Shown here one piece after another: positions 47,850 to 61,619 of a DNA stretch of 64,000 nucleotides. Source of the DNA: Pseudoscleropodium purum. Lineage: Eukaryota > Streptophyta > Bryopsida > Hypnales > Brachytheciaceae. The notes beneath the pieces were generated by a model. It ran no database searches, was not told the DNA's origin, and was given only the letters and a program-made list of their open reading frames with translations. Location of the stretch: positions 14,686,173-14,750,172 of the forward strand of contig OZ017798.1 in assembly GCA_963969395.1 (NCBI GenBank), read 5' to 3'. The translations under genes and the position numbers were made by a program. Every line of letters starts with the position of its first letter. The stretch's first letter is position 1.

Positions 47850-48900
47850 CACTTCTTTCTATTTATTTCCAGGGAATACATTCTCTATCTTGTGAGTTAG
47901 TCCTAAGCTTAACTTGTAATTTTTTTATTCTGTTGCTCTAGTGTACGAATCATCGACTAGAAGATGTTGGTCTAGGGCAGAGTGGCCAGTTAACATCTCT
48001 GTTGAGAATTGTGAAAAGAGAAAATTTTCATAGTAATAGGCCGGTCTGTGAAGCTCGTCCAGGCCGTTGTACATGTTTGCATTGAATATTATTAACATAT
48101 GTGCACATAAAAATGATATTCAATTTTCCAGGAATGGTAGTTTGAGATACAAGGTCTACTTGTTACTGGTCAAAATGGTGGATCAATTTGTCAGTCCTTA
48201 ATCAAAGTGAATTAGTTCAAGCTATTGTACACTATATGCACATATCGCAAAATTCCTTGCCTGGTACACATGACCTCCATACAAAAAAAGAACTAAAAGA
48301 ACAAAAGCCTTCTCGTTCAAAAAGGCTACTAGAAGTGTGGGGATCCTCAGTCAGGATTGAAAACAATCCCAAACCTGTGCTATGGAACATAATCAGAAGG
48401 TAATTGCACCCAATTGTGACCTGTTTCTAAAACTAACCAATACTAATCCTTGTCTAAAATGTACAGCCTCTTTTCATGAGAGCCAAGGGTCCTGCGATCT
48501 GTGATTCATAGTGCAAGAATGTTATGCATGATGGCAGATGTGACCAAAAAAATGCCTTCGTTGGCACAGAACGTGAATGTTGAGAGCAGACATAGTGAAC
48601 TACTTGGGAACTGAAGGCGACTCAGGAACAAAATCTGCAAGTAAACTCCTAATTCTAATTTCTTGCAGGACTTCCAACCGTTCCAAATCTTCAACAACAA
48701 ACTAGTGAAGTACACTATTGCCATGTTCTGTAATGTACATTCCCGACACATTTTAGAGCAGTGTCGTAAGCTCACCAAACCTCCAAATCCCAAAGTCTTA
48801 CAAGCTCTAGGTATAGTCCATGATTATACCGTCTAACTTGTTGCAAATTAGAACCTGGCACTACGTTATGTGCATAATTCTTAGTGTTGGGGAGTCAGAG
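47850..48900. other. 3' flank of the At3g27390-like gene
   Basis: Probably starts with the 3' untranslated region. No further gene is recognised; short frames at 48188-48403 lack motifs. Confidence 0.4.
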
Positions 48901-49440
48901 GTTCTTACCAGCACACAGCTTCAAAATTGTAAGAAATGCTTCTAGCTGAACAGGAAGGTTTTGTGGTTTGTCGACCCAACCGAAGGCTAGAACTGCATCA
49001 CCGCTCAAACCGATCAACACTGATACAAACACCTATTTCATGAGGCTCCATCTTCGTCCTTTCAAACTGTCTCCAATTAAGCCATCACGGACCGGACTTC
49101 CCTGAGAGCTAAAATCTGTGTAGAGTGAATCAGTGAAAGCATATTTGAGGAGGCCTGTAATTCTTCGAAAATGCTTAATATCCACGTTGTTGTCTACTGG
49201 GCTGATTAGATGTGGATGAGCTAGACATTATTTCAGTTTCTCTCAAAGTCGGAAAATTTTCACGTCAGGTTCACAACTCGGCATCTGTTCGTTGACAGAC
49301 ACCGATAGACATTTGCTTCAGAGATGACTTCTGATGTTCGTCCTGCCAATATTTCGTCTCGGAAGAGTCTGTTTTGGGGGGTCTCTGCGCAGGAACGGAA
49401 CTTCACGAATCAAATGAAAAATTCGAAACACCAACTCTAC
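48900..49440 (-). other. Possible minus-strand exon fragments, unrecognised
   Basis: Base composition is less AT-rich than what follows. On the minus strand one frame gives YAFTDSLYTDFSSQGSPVRD and then, after a stop near 49040, LSGDAVLAFGWVDKPQNLPV, ending at a GTAAGA donor-like site near 48915. Another frame gives an alternative plausible stretch (EELQASSNMLSLIHSTQ). A decayed gene or a diverged gene with missed splice sites are both possible. Confidence 0.3.
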
Positions 49441-49534
49441 ACCACAAACTGGACTAATCTAAGGTAGCCGACCCATTTCCAACCACTTAGGCACCAAATT
49501 CCCGAGGCACCAAATTCTAGTGTCGACAATACTT

Positions 49535-50125
49535 TTGAAGTTAAATAAACCTAACCAAGCTGCTATTTTTAGTAGTTTATATTTTTGAAGAATTCTCTTT
49601 AAAGTCTAATTTTAGCATCAAAAATGAGTGATTATGATTTTTCTACTCAAGATTGGGTGCAAGGGTGACCATTGCAATCTTGGTTTTCCGTAGTATTGAG
49701 GGCTTTTGGAAATGAGTTTCAATTACACTAGATCTTTGAGAAAAAAATCCCATTAGAAACCCGTTTAAGAAAATTGTAGAGTAGATTTTGAAAAGCTATG
49801 ATTTTGATTGGAGTTATGCATATTAGGCCCTTTAACCTCATATTTATTTGGTGACCAAATTTTCAGAATTTGGCATGTGAAAAAAGAATTGAAGGACTTC
49901 AAATCACTTTCATAGTTTTAACACCCTTTAATCAAACATTATAATCTTTCAATCCATAAGTGATATTGTTGTATTTTCTTTTCCTATGTGATCTCTAACA
50001 TGTCTTATTTGAATTTGTATAGTTACAATTCAAAAAAACTTGATACAACTTATCACAATATGGGCTTTTTGTCAATTTAGAGCAAATTCCTACAAGCTCA
50101 AAAAAGGCCTTGGGCATTTAGGGGG
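49535..50125 (+). repeat. Dispersed repeat family D, copy 1
   Basis: Matches 60728-61335 in inverted orientation. Shared pieces include 'gaagttaaata', 'gattatgatttttct', 'aatctttcaatccataag' and 'gagcaaattcc...agctcaaaaaagg'. Non-coding. Confidence 0.7.
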
Positions 50126-50189
50126 TAAGCATTTATGCATATTTGGAGCACATTTTTTTTTAAATGCATTATTTTTTTCATGTATGGAC

Positions 50190-50490
50190 TGAAATAGAAT
50201 ATGGAGGGATTGCATATTTTTTCATAATTTTACTATACAAAGCATAATTACTAAGACCTTTTTAGTAGAAGATTTTCTTTGGCCTATAATGGTGATATAG
50301 ACCTTTCTATTTGTGACCATAGGCTAATTGCAAAATTGACCAAGGATTTGCTGCAATATCAAGAGCCTTGCAACCAATTATAATATGACACAACTATTCT
50401 AGGAACTATGACACAACTTCACAAAAAGAGAGTAGCCTATAGATTGGAAATGGGGGTTGATCAGAAATGGATTAGCTCCTATATGTCAAA
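50190..50490 (+). repeat. Dispersed repeat family A, partial copy
   Basis: Resembles the full-length copy at 55220-55576: 'gtagaagatttt', 'gtgatatagacctt', 'caattataat' and 'agagtagcctata' in the same order. It ends in a diverged 'gattggaaatggggg' terminus. Confidence 0.6.
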
Positions 50491-51600
50491 ATTGTACTCA
50501 AAGAAAAATATGCGAGGACAACCTGGTCACCAAAATCCATAACTCTGGGTTGTGAAAATGAAGCTCACCTCCTGTAAACCAAGAAGCAATGGGGAGTAAA
50601 CAAAAAAATCCGTAATGTCCATCTATGGAATTTTTGAAGAATTCCATAGTCAATATCCAGTGATGATAGAATAGGAATGAAATTTGGAAATAAAAGACAA
50701 AGATCATGTATTATTATTAATTTAAGACCTTTGACAAAGACTGAAATCTGTAAACATGATGTACAACAGAAAAACAATTCACAGAAGTCTTTACTTTTAA
50801 AATGGCAAAGCACTAAATATTGGATGGCAAATTGCAGGTTTGAGCAAGTTGTGAGTTTCAACATGGAAAAATTAACCAATTTTGGTACACATGTTTTTAA
50901 TGAAAGTTCCCAGTCAACCTATCTTCAATTCTAAAGTAGTCTTTGACATTTTCTTGAGATTTGGAATTATTCATGTAAAATATTTTCACAACTCTTTTCA
51001 AATTAAAATGAACATTTCATATTTTATATATATATAATTACGAACAAACTCTTCATGAATGTCAATCTTAAAGTAGTTGAAGATAATTCTCACTCTTTAG
51101 TTAAAAGTATCCACACAGTAAAAAGCTAAAGGGGTTAGACTCGATGAGTGGCCAAGCTCAGCCAACTAGAGTGCCACATGGCAAATATACCAAGGCCAAA
51201 AAATGGGCAGACATTATAAAATTTTGAAGAATACATAAGTGCCAAATGGTAAGTCTCGCAAGTGGCATGCTACACTTGTAGATTTTTTTTTACTCCTTTT
51301 TCAAAGTACCAATCACAATTGGCCAATGAGCTCATGGTCCTACAACTAGGCACAACAAGCTAGTTCTAGGACCACAAATACAAATCTACATACCAAATAC
51401 TAATATCATTAGACAACTTGCCTTTAAAAAAAAATGTTGGCAAAATGAAGGAATAGATTCATTTGATATTTGGTGAAAAGATAGGGTGGAGAGCTTGTTT
51501 TTATAATGAGATCTATTATTTATGATGAATCCTAAAGGACATAGGATTATATGGAGATGAGAGCTTGACCACCCAATTGTTAAAATTTAGGAATTGTGTT
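50491..51600. other. AT-rich stretch without recognised gene
   Basis: Short frames on both strands (50565-50934) have no recognised motif. Confidence 0.4.
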
Positions 51601-52190
51601 TGAAGTTGAATTTTAGACTTCATTTGGGTAAAGTAGAATAACTTTTTCCCAAACTTGATTTTTTGTTCTTATCAAAATTGTTATTTAGAAGTTATATGCG
51701 ACCAAAAGAAAAAATAAATTGTTTATAGTTTTAATATGTTATTGAAATGCACTAATCCCAATGGTGAGATTGTTTTAGCAAAAAAATTAAATTCTATGGA
51801 ACTTTTTTTTTCTGAAAAATTGTGAAAATTGAGTTTAAAATAAATCTTATAAGTTATTTCTTTTTAGAATGCTCCAATTGCTTGGAAAACAAGACTCTCC
51901 TCAACTTTCTCATCACTAGTCCAAATGGAATTAGTTAAATCTTTCTATGGAGACAAAAGTATTTTTTTTATGAAAAACAAAATTTAAAAACAATTATTGT
52001 TAATTTGTATGTTGCCTAAAAAAGTTGCTTTTTGAGCTTCAAATGGCATAACTTCTTTTTGGGGGGAGTACCAATTGAAACAAAAATAATATTCCCCAAA
52101 AGCTAATATATTTTTCTATTTCCAAAAAAATTCAAAAAAATCATGTCAAAAATTGAGATTATAGAAACTTATGTGAACATTGTGATGTTC
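51600..52190. repeat. Dispersed repeat family B, copy
   Basis: Same order of blocks as 360-790 and 53650-54120, including 'caatggtgagattgttttagca', 'aactttctcatcactagtccaaatgg' and the 'attttt' trailer. Non-coding. Confidence 0.7.
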
Positions 52191-52505
52191 CCGCAACGGG
52201 CCACATTTCATCCTATAGGGTGGTAATTTTTAGAGGATAACAAATTGGAGTTGAAGAAGCATGCAAACAAAACACCTTCAGTTTTCTTTTTTATCTACAA
52301 TATAAAGCACTTTTGATTTTGTGTAATAACATGTCAATTCTAAATACCAAGAACCGGCATAGTATACCCAAAACCAATATTAAAACATTTCACAATCAAA
52401 TCTGGACAGGGCCCTTCGTATCGGACGATCCGATATCTGACCAACTCCATCGACTTAGCCACCTGGCACTCCAGTGTTTCAAGTTTCGAGTTCCAGTGTT
52501 TTGAT

Positions 52506-52760
52506 GTCGGAATTACAATACGCATGAGTCCACATCTACGAAAACACCGTCAGATCAACGTCATCCTGTTGTTAAATTGAACTCCAAATTCAAAAATCTA
52601 CGCTTTCCAAACCCAATCTACGTACCTCCGCCTGCTCAGGCTCAGAGAGGGCTTGCTGGGTCTTCGCCTCCAGATCTACCAGTTCTAGATCATGCTCCGA
52701 GGTTAACTGATTGCGCTCGCTCATTAAGTGGGTGATGGGTAAGCTTACTTATTGGTCATG
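52506..52760 (-). repeat. Exon-carrying repeat (family C), copy 1
   Basis: This GC-richer block is shared with 58905-59170 and 60468-60660. On the minus strand it encodes SERNQLTSEHDLELVDLEAK followed by TQQALSEPEQAEV. The equivalent frame is kept in all three copies. Flanks include 'ccacatctacg' and 'gatgggtaagctta'. Confidence 0.7.
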
Positions 52761-52939
52761 AAGAATCTATAAATGGATTATAATCTAATTACAATATCAA
52801 ATAAAAAAATTAATGTAAAAATGTTTTTAATTGGTAACAATGGTGGTAATTATAATGGTGGTATCTTTAAACTACCTAGTAACAATAGTAGTAATTACAT
52901 TCAATTTGGTGAAATATTCAAATTAATCCTTATTAATCC

Positions 52940-54790
52940 CTATAGGACCGAGACCTTTTTTCTGCCAAAAAGCACTGAAAACTGCCATTTCTATAGCAAA
53001 GAGTTAAAAAAAAATTTAATTTTTTTTTCCACATCTAACCATGGGATCTTACACCTCACTAGTATAGAAGAAGTGTGGAGAAAATTTCAGAAATTTTCAC
53101 TGCATAAATTGCAAGATATTTGCGTTTAAACTGGAAAAAATAAATTTTTCAGCACATTGCGGAACTAGATTTATTGACTTTGAACATTTTTAATTGAAAA
53201 TTTTTGCACTACAGAGTTTTGAGCTTTGACCCCTAAATTCCCAAGGCCATTTTTCTGTCAAAAAACACTCAAAATTGTCGATTTTGCTGCATTCATCCAA
53301 GAATACCAAAAAAAAAATCATTTTTTCATAATCTAACCGTAAGATCTTGTACTTTACGTGTCTTAGCTCACATGGTAAAAATTTCTTGAAGTTTGACCGT
53401 ATAGATTGGAAGATATTAGCATTCAATGTTTAAAAAGAAAGTTTTTTTAAACATTGGCCTACAATTTCAAATGACTTTGACCACCAATTGTGGAATTTTT
53501 TTTGCACTATAGTCTTTGAATTAAAAATTTCTTATAATCAAGAATTGAGTTGAAAGTCTAGGAAAAAAATTCAAAAAAAAAACACTTGATTTTCATTCTT
53601 TAAAAAAATGCTAAGTAGAAGTAGGTCCAAGATTGGAAAAAAAACTAAATTGTTAATGACTCCAAGATGGGATTGAAAGACAATAATCCCGATGGTGAGA
53701 TTGTTTTAGCAATTGAACACAACATTCTCAAAAAAAAAAAATTGTGAGAAATTGTGAAAATTGCATTCAGAAATGAACCCTACAAGTTCTTTTTTCAAGA
53801 AGATGCTAAAATTGCCCAAAAAACAAAATTGTCTTTAACTTTCTCATTAGTAGTCCAAATAGAACAAATCAAAGCTTCACATGTAGACAAAAAGAAAAGA
53901 TTTCAAGGAAAAAAATAATAATATTTATTACGATTTTTTGCAATTTTTTTTGTGCTACCCACCAAGTTCAGTTTTAAGCTTTTTGTGGTATAACTTTTAC
54001 TCCTAGGTATCAATTGAAATAAAAATTATATTCCCATGTAGATAATCAGTTTTCCTATCTTATAGGAAAGTTTCAAAACAATTCACCAAAAATTGAAATC
54101 ACAGGAATGTGCCCGAAATCTAATTTGTCCCCCGAGGTGACAATGAGAATTTAGGGGTTAAATCTGTATAGTGGAGAATTGAGTTGAGAGTCTAGGGAAA
54201 AAAAAGAAATTCAAAAAAACTTAATTTTCATTCTTAAAAGAATTGTTAAGTAGAAGTAGGTACGAGGTAGAAGGAAAATCTAAAATAGTCATATATTTTA
54301 GATGGAATTAAAATGCACTAATGCCAATGGTGAGATTGTTCAAGCAACTAAACTAAACCATGCAAAATAAAAAAAATTGTAAAATTTGTAAAATTGCATT
54401 CAAAAATGAATCCTACAAGTTATTTTTTTCAAGAAGATGTTCTAACTACTTGAAAAACAAGAATGTCCATAACTTTCTCATAACAAATCCAAATGAAATG
54501 AAACAAAGCTTTTTAGATAGACAAAAGTATAATATATGAGGAAGAAAATATTTTTTTTAAACTTCAAATTCTTGCAAATTTTTTTTATGCTGCTCAGACT
54601 GCCCCCTATCCCCTTGTTTGAGCTTATTTGGTCATAACTATTGTTTCCAGGCACCAATTGTGAAAAAAATTATACTCTTATAAAGCTTATCAATTTTTTT
54701 ATCTTCAAAAAAAGTATAAAAAAATCACAACGAAAATTCAGCCCGTAGATACTTGCCTGAAATTCCATTTGTCCCCTGAAGGGATAATGG
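52940..54790. repeat. Dispersed repeat family B, tandem copies
   Basis: Successive similar units are found here: 52940-53130 and 53200-53430 match each other and the window start; 53640-54120 and 54190-54790 match each other and 360-790. Shared blocks include 'accgagacctttttt'-like, 'gatctta/gtac', 'cactaat/gccaatggtgagattgtt' and 'taactttctcat'. Non-coding. Confidence 0.7.
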
Positions 54791-55219
54791 TCCTTTAGGG
54801 GTTAAATGACGCCTTCAATCATTTTTTAGTTGAGGAATGATAAAGAATCTCTCCATGCCTAATAGAAGTACAACTTTTTATTTTTGGAATTTTGTGAAGA
54901 AAAGAGAGTTTTTCTATAGTAATTTAATTCTCAATGAGTGCTTTTTCATTTTTATAAGCCAACAATTCCTATAGTACCAAAAGAGATTATTTTTTTAGTG
55001 ACTAGCTCATCTTTTAATGTAAAGGTTAATGAGAAGAGCTCATAGGGAGCCTCATTCCCTATCAATTCCCATATAGGATTTGTTCCCCTTCTTGCATGCA
55101 CATAAGGAAAGGGATAGGGAAGACTTAGTGGCCCTTGCAAAATCTAATGTTTGGGTATTAAGGCCAACTTTCTACTAAGCCTTGAGCTGGATGGAAGGCC
55201 ATTTGGATTTGCCTTCAAT

Positions 55220-55576
55220 CTATGGTAGTTGACCCATTTTCGACCACTTAAACGATTCCGCATATCTAGAGCATAGGTTTCTTGACTGCAGGAATTTTCA
55301 CATGTATAAAAACAATGTTCAAAAGGATTCCATATTTTTCAGAATTTTATTACTACAAATTTTTTAGTTGAAGATTCTATTTGACCTATTTTTGTCATGT
55401 AGGACTTCCTATTTCCAACCATGGGTTGCTTTCAAAATAAACAAAGACTTCAACCAATTTCAATGTGCCATGATTGCGTTATAAATTATGCCATAATTAA
55501 TCTCTTGCTAATTAGAAAGAGTGTAGCCTATATGACAGGAATGGATCCCTGGTTGGAAATGGGTCGGCTACCATAG
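55220..55576 (+). mobile_element. Dispersed repeat family A, full-length copy with inverted ends
   Basis: It begins CTATGGTAGTTGACCCATTT and ends in the complement-like GGTTGGAAATGGGTC followed by GGCTACCATAG, a terminal inverted repeat of about 26 bp. A clear target duplication was not found. Related partial copies lie at about 11430-11800 and 50190-50490, and an isolated terminus at about 49463-49490. A non-autonomous DNA transposon family of unknown superfamily. Confidence 0.7.
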
Positions 55577-58500
55577 TCTTAGTTTTTCCATCCAAACCCA
55601 AGTAATGTAAAGCCTTTAGGCCAAATTCGAGGGCCAAATTTCCAATTCAAGTGCTCTTAGATTTTTTCAATACTCAATAAAATAAATATGAAAATATGCA
55701 TGTTTACTTCTTTTCTTCTACTTTAATTAATTAATTATTTATTCCTATTTATTTTATTTCAAAAATAAAAAAAGAGTCTTTTTATTTCTTTTTTACCTTT
55801 TTCTTTTTCTTTTTTCTATTTGGAAAAAAAGTGTGCTTTGACTTCTTTTGAACCTTTTTCTTTTGCTTGACATTGAAACTAAAGTTGAAGCCCTAGAATA
55901 GTTGTCATTTATTTTTATGAGATTTTCAAGGATTTCAAAAAATAAATAATTCTCCTTTCGCTATTATAGGGGTTTGAAAATAATCACACAACTAAACATA
56001 CTATTTGAGAAAGCATCTCTTTTATTTGATCTCTTTTTTAAATCTATAATTTAATTTAATTTATTTATTTAAATGTTCAAATTTTTATTATGAGAACTTA
56101 AATGAATTCAATGGTAAATCAAGTTTTATTATATATGTTGTTTCTAGTATCATAATCTTTATTTACTACATTATTTTTTCAAATATTTGGCATCAAAATT
56201 GGTAAATTCATACATCATTCCATAGATGTTAGAGTTTGTGGTATAACTTCAACAATGACTTCCATTTACAAATTTGTGTCTAACAATAAATGTATCCAAA
56301 AACCATTGTTCTTAATCAAATAAACATCTCATGTAAATGAAACATTAAGAAAATTTTGAAGCCTGCAAGATGGCTGCTAGTTCTTTTATTTCCAGCACCT
56401 TATAGTGCAATTATAGAGAAATAAAAAAATTTGGAAAAAAAATATTTAAAAAATAGTCATTCTTATGTGCCACCGATGTGTCATCAGTAGTGTCATATCA
56501 CATTCCAAATTATATATATATGTAATTTATTTCATAATTGCATTGCAATAGTGCAAAAGTAGTAACTCTCTGCAACCTTCAAAATTTTCCTAATACAAAT
56601 TAGTAAACAAAAACAAATTAACCATTAGGAAAAAATGAGGCCACGGGAGGGTTGCGTATTGAGGGGGGGAATGATTTTAAATGCCAGCCTGTTGGTTGTC
56701 CATGTACGGTGTCTAATGTCCGAGTTGGTGCCAACACAACTCTAGGAAATATGAAGATTGTTTGCCAAAAATTAAGAAAATTCATTATTAACCCATTGGG
56801 CAAAGTACCAACTCATCATTTGAACATTTATATTTGAGCTAATTTTCAAAGGCAAAATGAAGGAAATTTAATCACTGATGCATAGTGAGATTAAAGTGTG
56901 GAGAGGTCATTTTTATAATGAAATCCTTTGTCCATTTTGAATCTTCAAAAGATATGGGATAGATTGAAGGTGGGAGTTTGATTGCTCATTGTCAAAACAT
57001 AGGTTAAACTCTTACTAATCCTACATGAGTTGCTTTTCCTCCCACCACCCCACTTGTATAAGTATCTTTGACTTTCCACCACATTTCAAGGGCTATGAAT
57101 GTGACTCATTCTCAAGGTGATTCTTTTTCAATTAGATGAGTCCTAAAACAATTTTTTTGATCTAAATTGTAGATATTTTATGTTAGATGTCGAATATGAT
57201 TTATAATTTTTACTTAAGTGCCATAATCTTGAAAAATTAAATAATGATGCATTGAACTTTATTTTTGAACTTTAATTAATTATTAGGCACCAAAGTGCTA
57301 AACTTGGTATCTAAGTACGATAGTCATCAGAATAGGAAAAGAATTAAGTTTGTGATTTCATTTGGATAGGCCATTCCTGAACCCAATCATGCACTGCCTG
57401 CCCATCAAATTGAGTGGGTACAAGGGAATAGTACACTTCTAAAAAACACTAGCAACAATGAACAAGTCTTTTTAACAGCCTTCCACAGGGCTGAAACTTT
57501 TTGTAATGATTTCATGTTCAAACAAACAAAACAAAAAACTTATAAAACTTTTATTATTAAGCATGCATCAAATAAACATCTTGCATTGTTGTAAGAACAA
57601 TTATACAAAACATTTTGTACATAACATTCAAGAAATAAACATCATATTCTTTGACACACTTAGCCCTAATGTTTCCAAAATATATATAAATGCAACATAG
57701 CCAGGAGGAAGTTTCTTAAGCTCACAATTAATAATATGTACCTAAAAAAAGACCTTGCATTAATAGATGGTGGAGATTTCTATAGTTCATCAAAGGAATC
57801 CAATCTGGCCATAAATAGGAATTTAGGCTACCTAAAACTCCTCATCCTAGTTATTCACTTGAAGCCGGAAAGTTTTATGCCAAAACTATACCACCTATGG
57901 TGACAAGTAGGATGAATTGTAGTTCAATATAGCCCCAAGTAAGTTATAAAGCCCTTTGGTTGGATTTGGAAAAATTAAGTTAACCCTTAAAGGACTTAAT
58001 TCAATGTGAAATGGTCAAACTTCCTAGTTGAGCGAAATTTAGCCTTTTAAAATGTGTTCAAACAAAAATCTTGTATTTTTATTACTTAAAACTCTAAATT
58101 CTATATTACTATAAGAAATGTCAATTTGTTTCATAAAAACGTGTAATTGTTATCATTTTTGTTGCAAAAATTGAACATAAATGAGTAAAAATAGCAAAAA
58201 AATTCAACTTATTTGAAATTTCCTCAAGAGTTACAAGTAGCAATGAAGATTAATGTGAAAAATTTTCAATTGATTATTTTATGTTTTACACCCAAAACAA
58301 TCACGACAAAGACCTTGACTATTAAACCAAATTTATCCTTTATTTAATTGATATATAAAATTTTAAAATTTTATGCTAGTGGAAAAACAAATTTTCTATT
58401 CAGTTTTCAATAATTTTGATAGAAAAATCAAATTACTGCAATTTTTTAAAGCTAAAGGTGGAAATAAAATTATATCAATTACATAATATTTGAAAATAAT

Positions 58501-58900
58501 TTGTGATTTTTTCCATAAATGAAGGATATAATGAGAAATATAATTTTATAATTTAAATTTAAAACTCATTTTAAGAATATAAAATATGAATGAAAAACAT
58601 ACCATATTGTGTTATTTGGATTCTAACACATAGAACTTTCAATTGCAATAACTCTTTCAATTTTTGACATTTATCAAAATTTTAAAACGGAGTAGGAACA
58701 AAACTTATCAAGCTTCATTTTTTTTTAGGTGAAATCAAATTTCAAAAATAATTATTTGGAAAGTTACAATTGAGGTTGACTAAGACGCATCCACTTTTAG
58801 GATGCCTAAACCTTTAGAGGTTACCTTAAGTCAGTGATCCTATTGATTCAAACTTGGGGAACTTTCAATCCGGTCCCAAGTATATGCTGGCTTCATGTAA
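55577..58900. other. AT-rich stretch without recognised gene
   Basis: No recognised coding region or element ends. A 61-codon frame pair at 56618-56837 is unremarkable. Confidence 0.45.
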
Positions 58901-58904
58901 TGCC

Positions 58905-59170
58905 AGTTCGTATGAGTCCTCCCACATCTACGGAAACTCCATCGGATAACCCTCAGCGTAAGGTCCAATTGAACTCCAAAGTCCAAAATCTACGATTTAC
59001 AAACCTGATCTACGAACCTCCGCCGTGCTGCCTGCTCAGGCTCAAAGAGGGCTTGCTGGGTCTCCGCCTCCAGATCTACCAGTTCTTGATTATGCTCCGG
59101 GGTAATGTGCACAATGACCTGATTGCGCTCACTCCTTGAGTTTGTGATGGGTAAGCTTACTGATTGGTCA
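58905..59170 (-). repeat. Exon-carrying repeat (family C), copy 2
   Basis: On the minus strand it encodes EHNQELVDLEAETQQALFEP and then EQAARRRFVDQ, followed by a GTTTG donor-like site. It is followed on the plus strand by a roughly 65-bp unit ('gattggtcatgaataatttttgaatgg') repeated three times (59160-59330). Confidence 0.7.
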
Positions 59171-60467
59171 TGAATAATTTTTGAATGGATTATAACCTAC
59201 TTACAATATGGGGGAATAATGCAGATATTGATTGGTCATGAATAATTTTTGAATGGATTATAACCTACTTACAATATGGGGGAATAATGCAGATATTGAT
59301 TGGTCATGAATAATTTTTAAATGGAATTTAACCTATTTATTACAATATAGAAAAAAAATATTAATATAAAAATGTTTTTAAAGAAAAAGACCTTCTTTGA
59401 ATTGTTTATCAATAAGGTAGGAGGCTCGAATGTTGGAGGGTCATTTACAACCACCCATGTAGACTCACGTCCAATGGACTTGAGGTGTTCTTTAAATGGA
59501 CCTTCTACAATCATTGAATGGATCAATGAAAAAAATATTATTTATTGCAAGAGCCAATCATTCTCTTTGCTTTCCCCATTTCTCTCTAGACGGTACAAGT
59601 GAATGACTTATGGAAGACCTAGGGTTAGAAATAGGGACCTATGACTCATCTTGTTTGAAATTCATAAATAATTCAAAAATGCTTCAAAAAATACAAAACG
59701 ACTTGGGTTACAATCCAAATTTATTTTTATTTGTCTGAAAAATGAATTAAAAATAATCCCATCCCAAAAACCACATGAAAAAGGTGGATCAGCCCTTAAG
59801 TGCACTCTTTAAGAGCCTCCTACTTTATATGCTCAATGGTGGAAATTACAATGGTAGTAATTGCAATGGTGATATATTCAAACCAACTAAGTTAGTAACA
59901 ATGGTGGTGAAATGTTCAAATTATAGGGAAGAACTGATGGGGACCGTCATTCTAGCATGGGTGAATTATGATAGAGCCACCTATTGTTGACCATTTAAGG
60001 GATTTCATATATGTTTTGGAATAGTGTAAAGCAATGTAAATTTCCATGACTTGATTAGTCCCAACTTTGACATGGAAAAAAAAAACATTCTACATTTAGT
60101 TTGAAAATTTGTTTCAACCTTAATTGCAACTATTTTTAGCCGTATAGGTTGGGGATAGGTCTTTGGTTGACAATGGGTGGTTTTACCATTTACCCCCTCA
60201 CTTTTCCCTAAAGAAAAACGTTGAATTTTTTTATTGGCTACGCATAAATTTATTTTGCATATTTTGAATTCATATTTGCAGTCAGAGACCCCAAGTTTGT
60301 TATGATAAATATGGAGGATAAATTAATTATGCACAAAATAGGGGTCAGTTCACCCCCAACCCTCATCCCCTATCCCCACACAGGATTCCCTGTTCAACTA
60401 CATAGGGATAGGGATAAGGAAGACCTGGTGGGGTCTGGCTCTTGCTGGGTTCGGTATCGGAAGAACA
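59171..60467. other. AT-rich stretch without recognised gene
   Basis: Apart from the short tandem unit at its start, only short frames (59372-59602, 59775-59990) without motifs. Confidence 0.4.
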
Positions 60468-60660
60468 ATTCGAATGAGTCCCTCCACATCTACGGAAACA
60501 CCGTCGCATCACCGTCAGCGTGTTGTAAATTTGAACTTCAATTTCCAAAATCTACGCTTCCGAAACCTGATCTACGAATCTCCGACGCTCCGCCTGCTCA
60601 AGCTCAGAGAGGGCTTGCTGCGCCTCGAGATCTACCAAATTCCTGCGTCGGATCAGAATG
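60468..60660 (-). repeat. Exon-carrying repeat (family C), copy 3
   Basis: On the minus strand it encodes LVDLEAQQALSELEQAERRR then FVDQ, before a GTTTC donor-like site. It lacks the upstream start-like portion of copy 1. Confidence 0.7.
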
Positions 60661-60727
60661 AACGTCTGATGGAATGGAATGGAATTGTTTCCCCCGCCTG
60701 GAAATCAGTAAACTTTTGACTCTAAAA

Positions 60728-61335
60728 GTCCAAGACCTTTTTTGAGCTTTCTGGAATTTGCTCTGAAATAAACAAAAAGTCAACATTTTGATCGGTTTTA
60801 TCAACTTTTTTAAAACTGTAACCATACAAATTCAAACGAGACCTGTTGGATATCACATGGGAAAAGAAAACACAACAAAATCACTTATGGATTGACAGAT
60901 TAAAATGTTTGATCATGAAGATGTTAAAACTTAAAAGTGATTTGAAATCTTCCAATCCTCTTTTTACATGTCAAATTTAAAATTGAGGTCTTTAAAAAGT
61001 ACGAGGTTAAAAGAGATAATATGTATAACCATAGTTGATTTAATTTATAGCTTCTCAAAATCTACTCAACTAGTCTTTAAAATAAATTTCTAATGCAATA
61101 TTTTCTCCTAAATGTAGTGTTTTTGAGGCTCGTTTCCAGAAGTCCTCAATACTAAAAAATCAAGATTTACAAAGGATCCTCTTGTACAAAATCTATAATA
61201 GAAAAATCATAATCATTCATTTTCAAAATTAGATTTTTGGTGTTAAACCTAGAATTGAGAAATCATTTTAAAAAAAATATGAACTACTACAAATAATAAT
61301 TGGTTAGATTTTATTTAACTTCAAAATATTGTAGA
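60728..61335 (-). repeat. Dispersed repeat family D, copy 2 (inverted)
   Basis: The complement of this stretch matches 49535-50125 over most of its length. Confidence 0.7.
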
Positions 61336-61619
61336 CACCATAATTTGATGCCTTGGACATTTAGGGGTTAAATAGCAAGAAATGGCAAACACCAAACAAA
61401 TATTAAAATATTTTGAAATGAAAAATCTAAGCAGGGCCCTCTATGTTCTACGAGGACCCAATATTTGACCAACTTCTAGATGTTTGCCAACTTGGCCATC
61501 TAGAACTCAGCCCTCACAGAATGTTAGTGTTTCAAATTCTAGTAGGGCCTCGCACACGAGGCTAACGAAGCTCCTAGTGAGCAAAAAGCCTAGGTTTGCC
61601 TAGTATAGAACAAACCATG

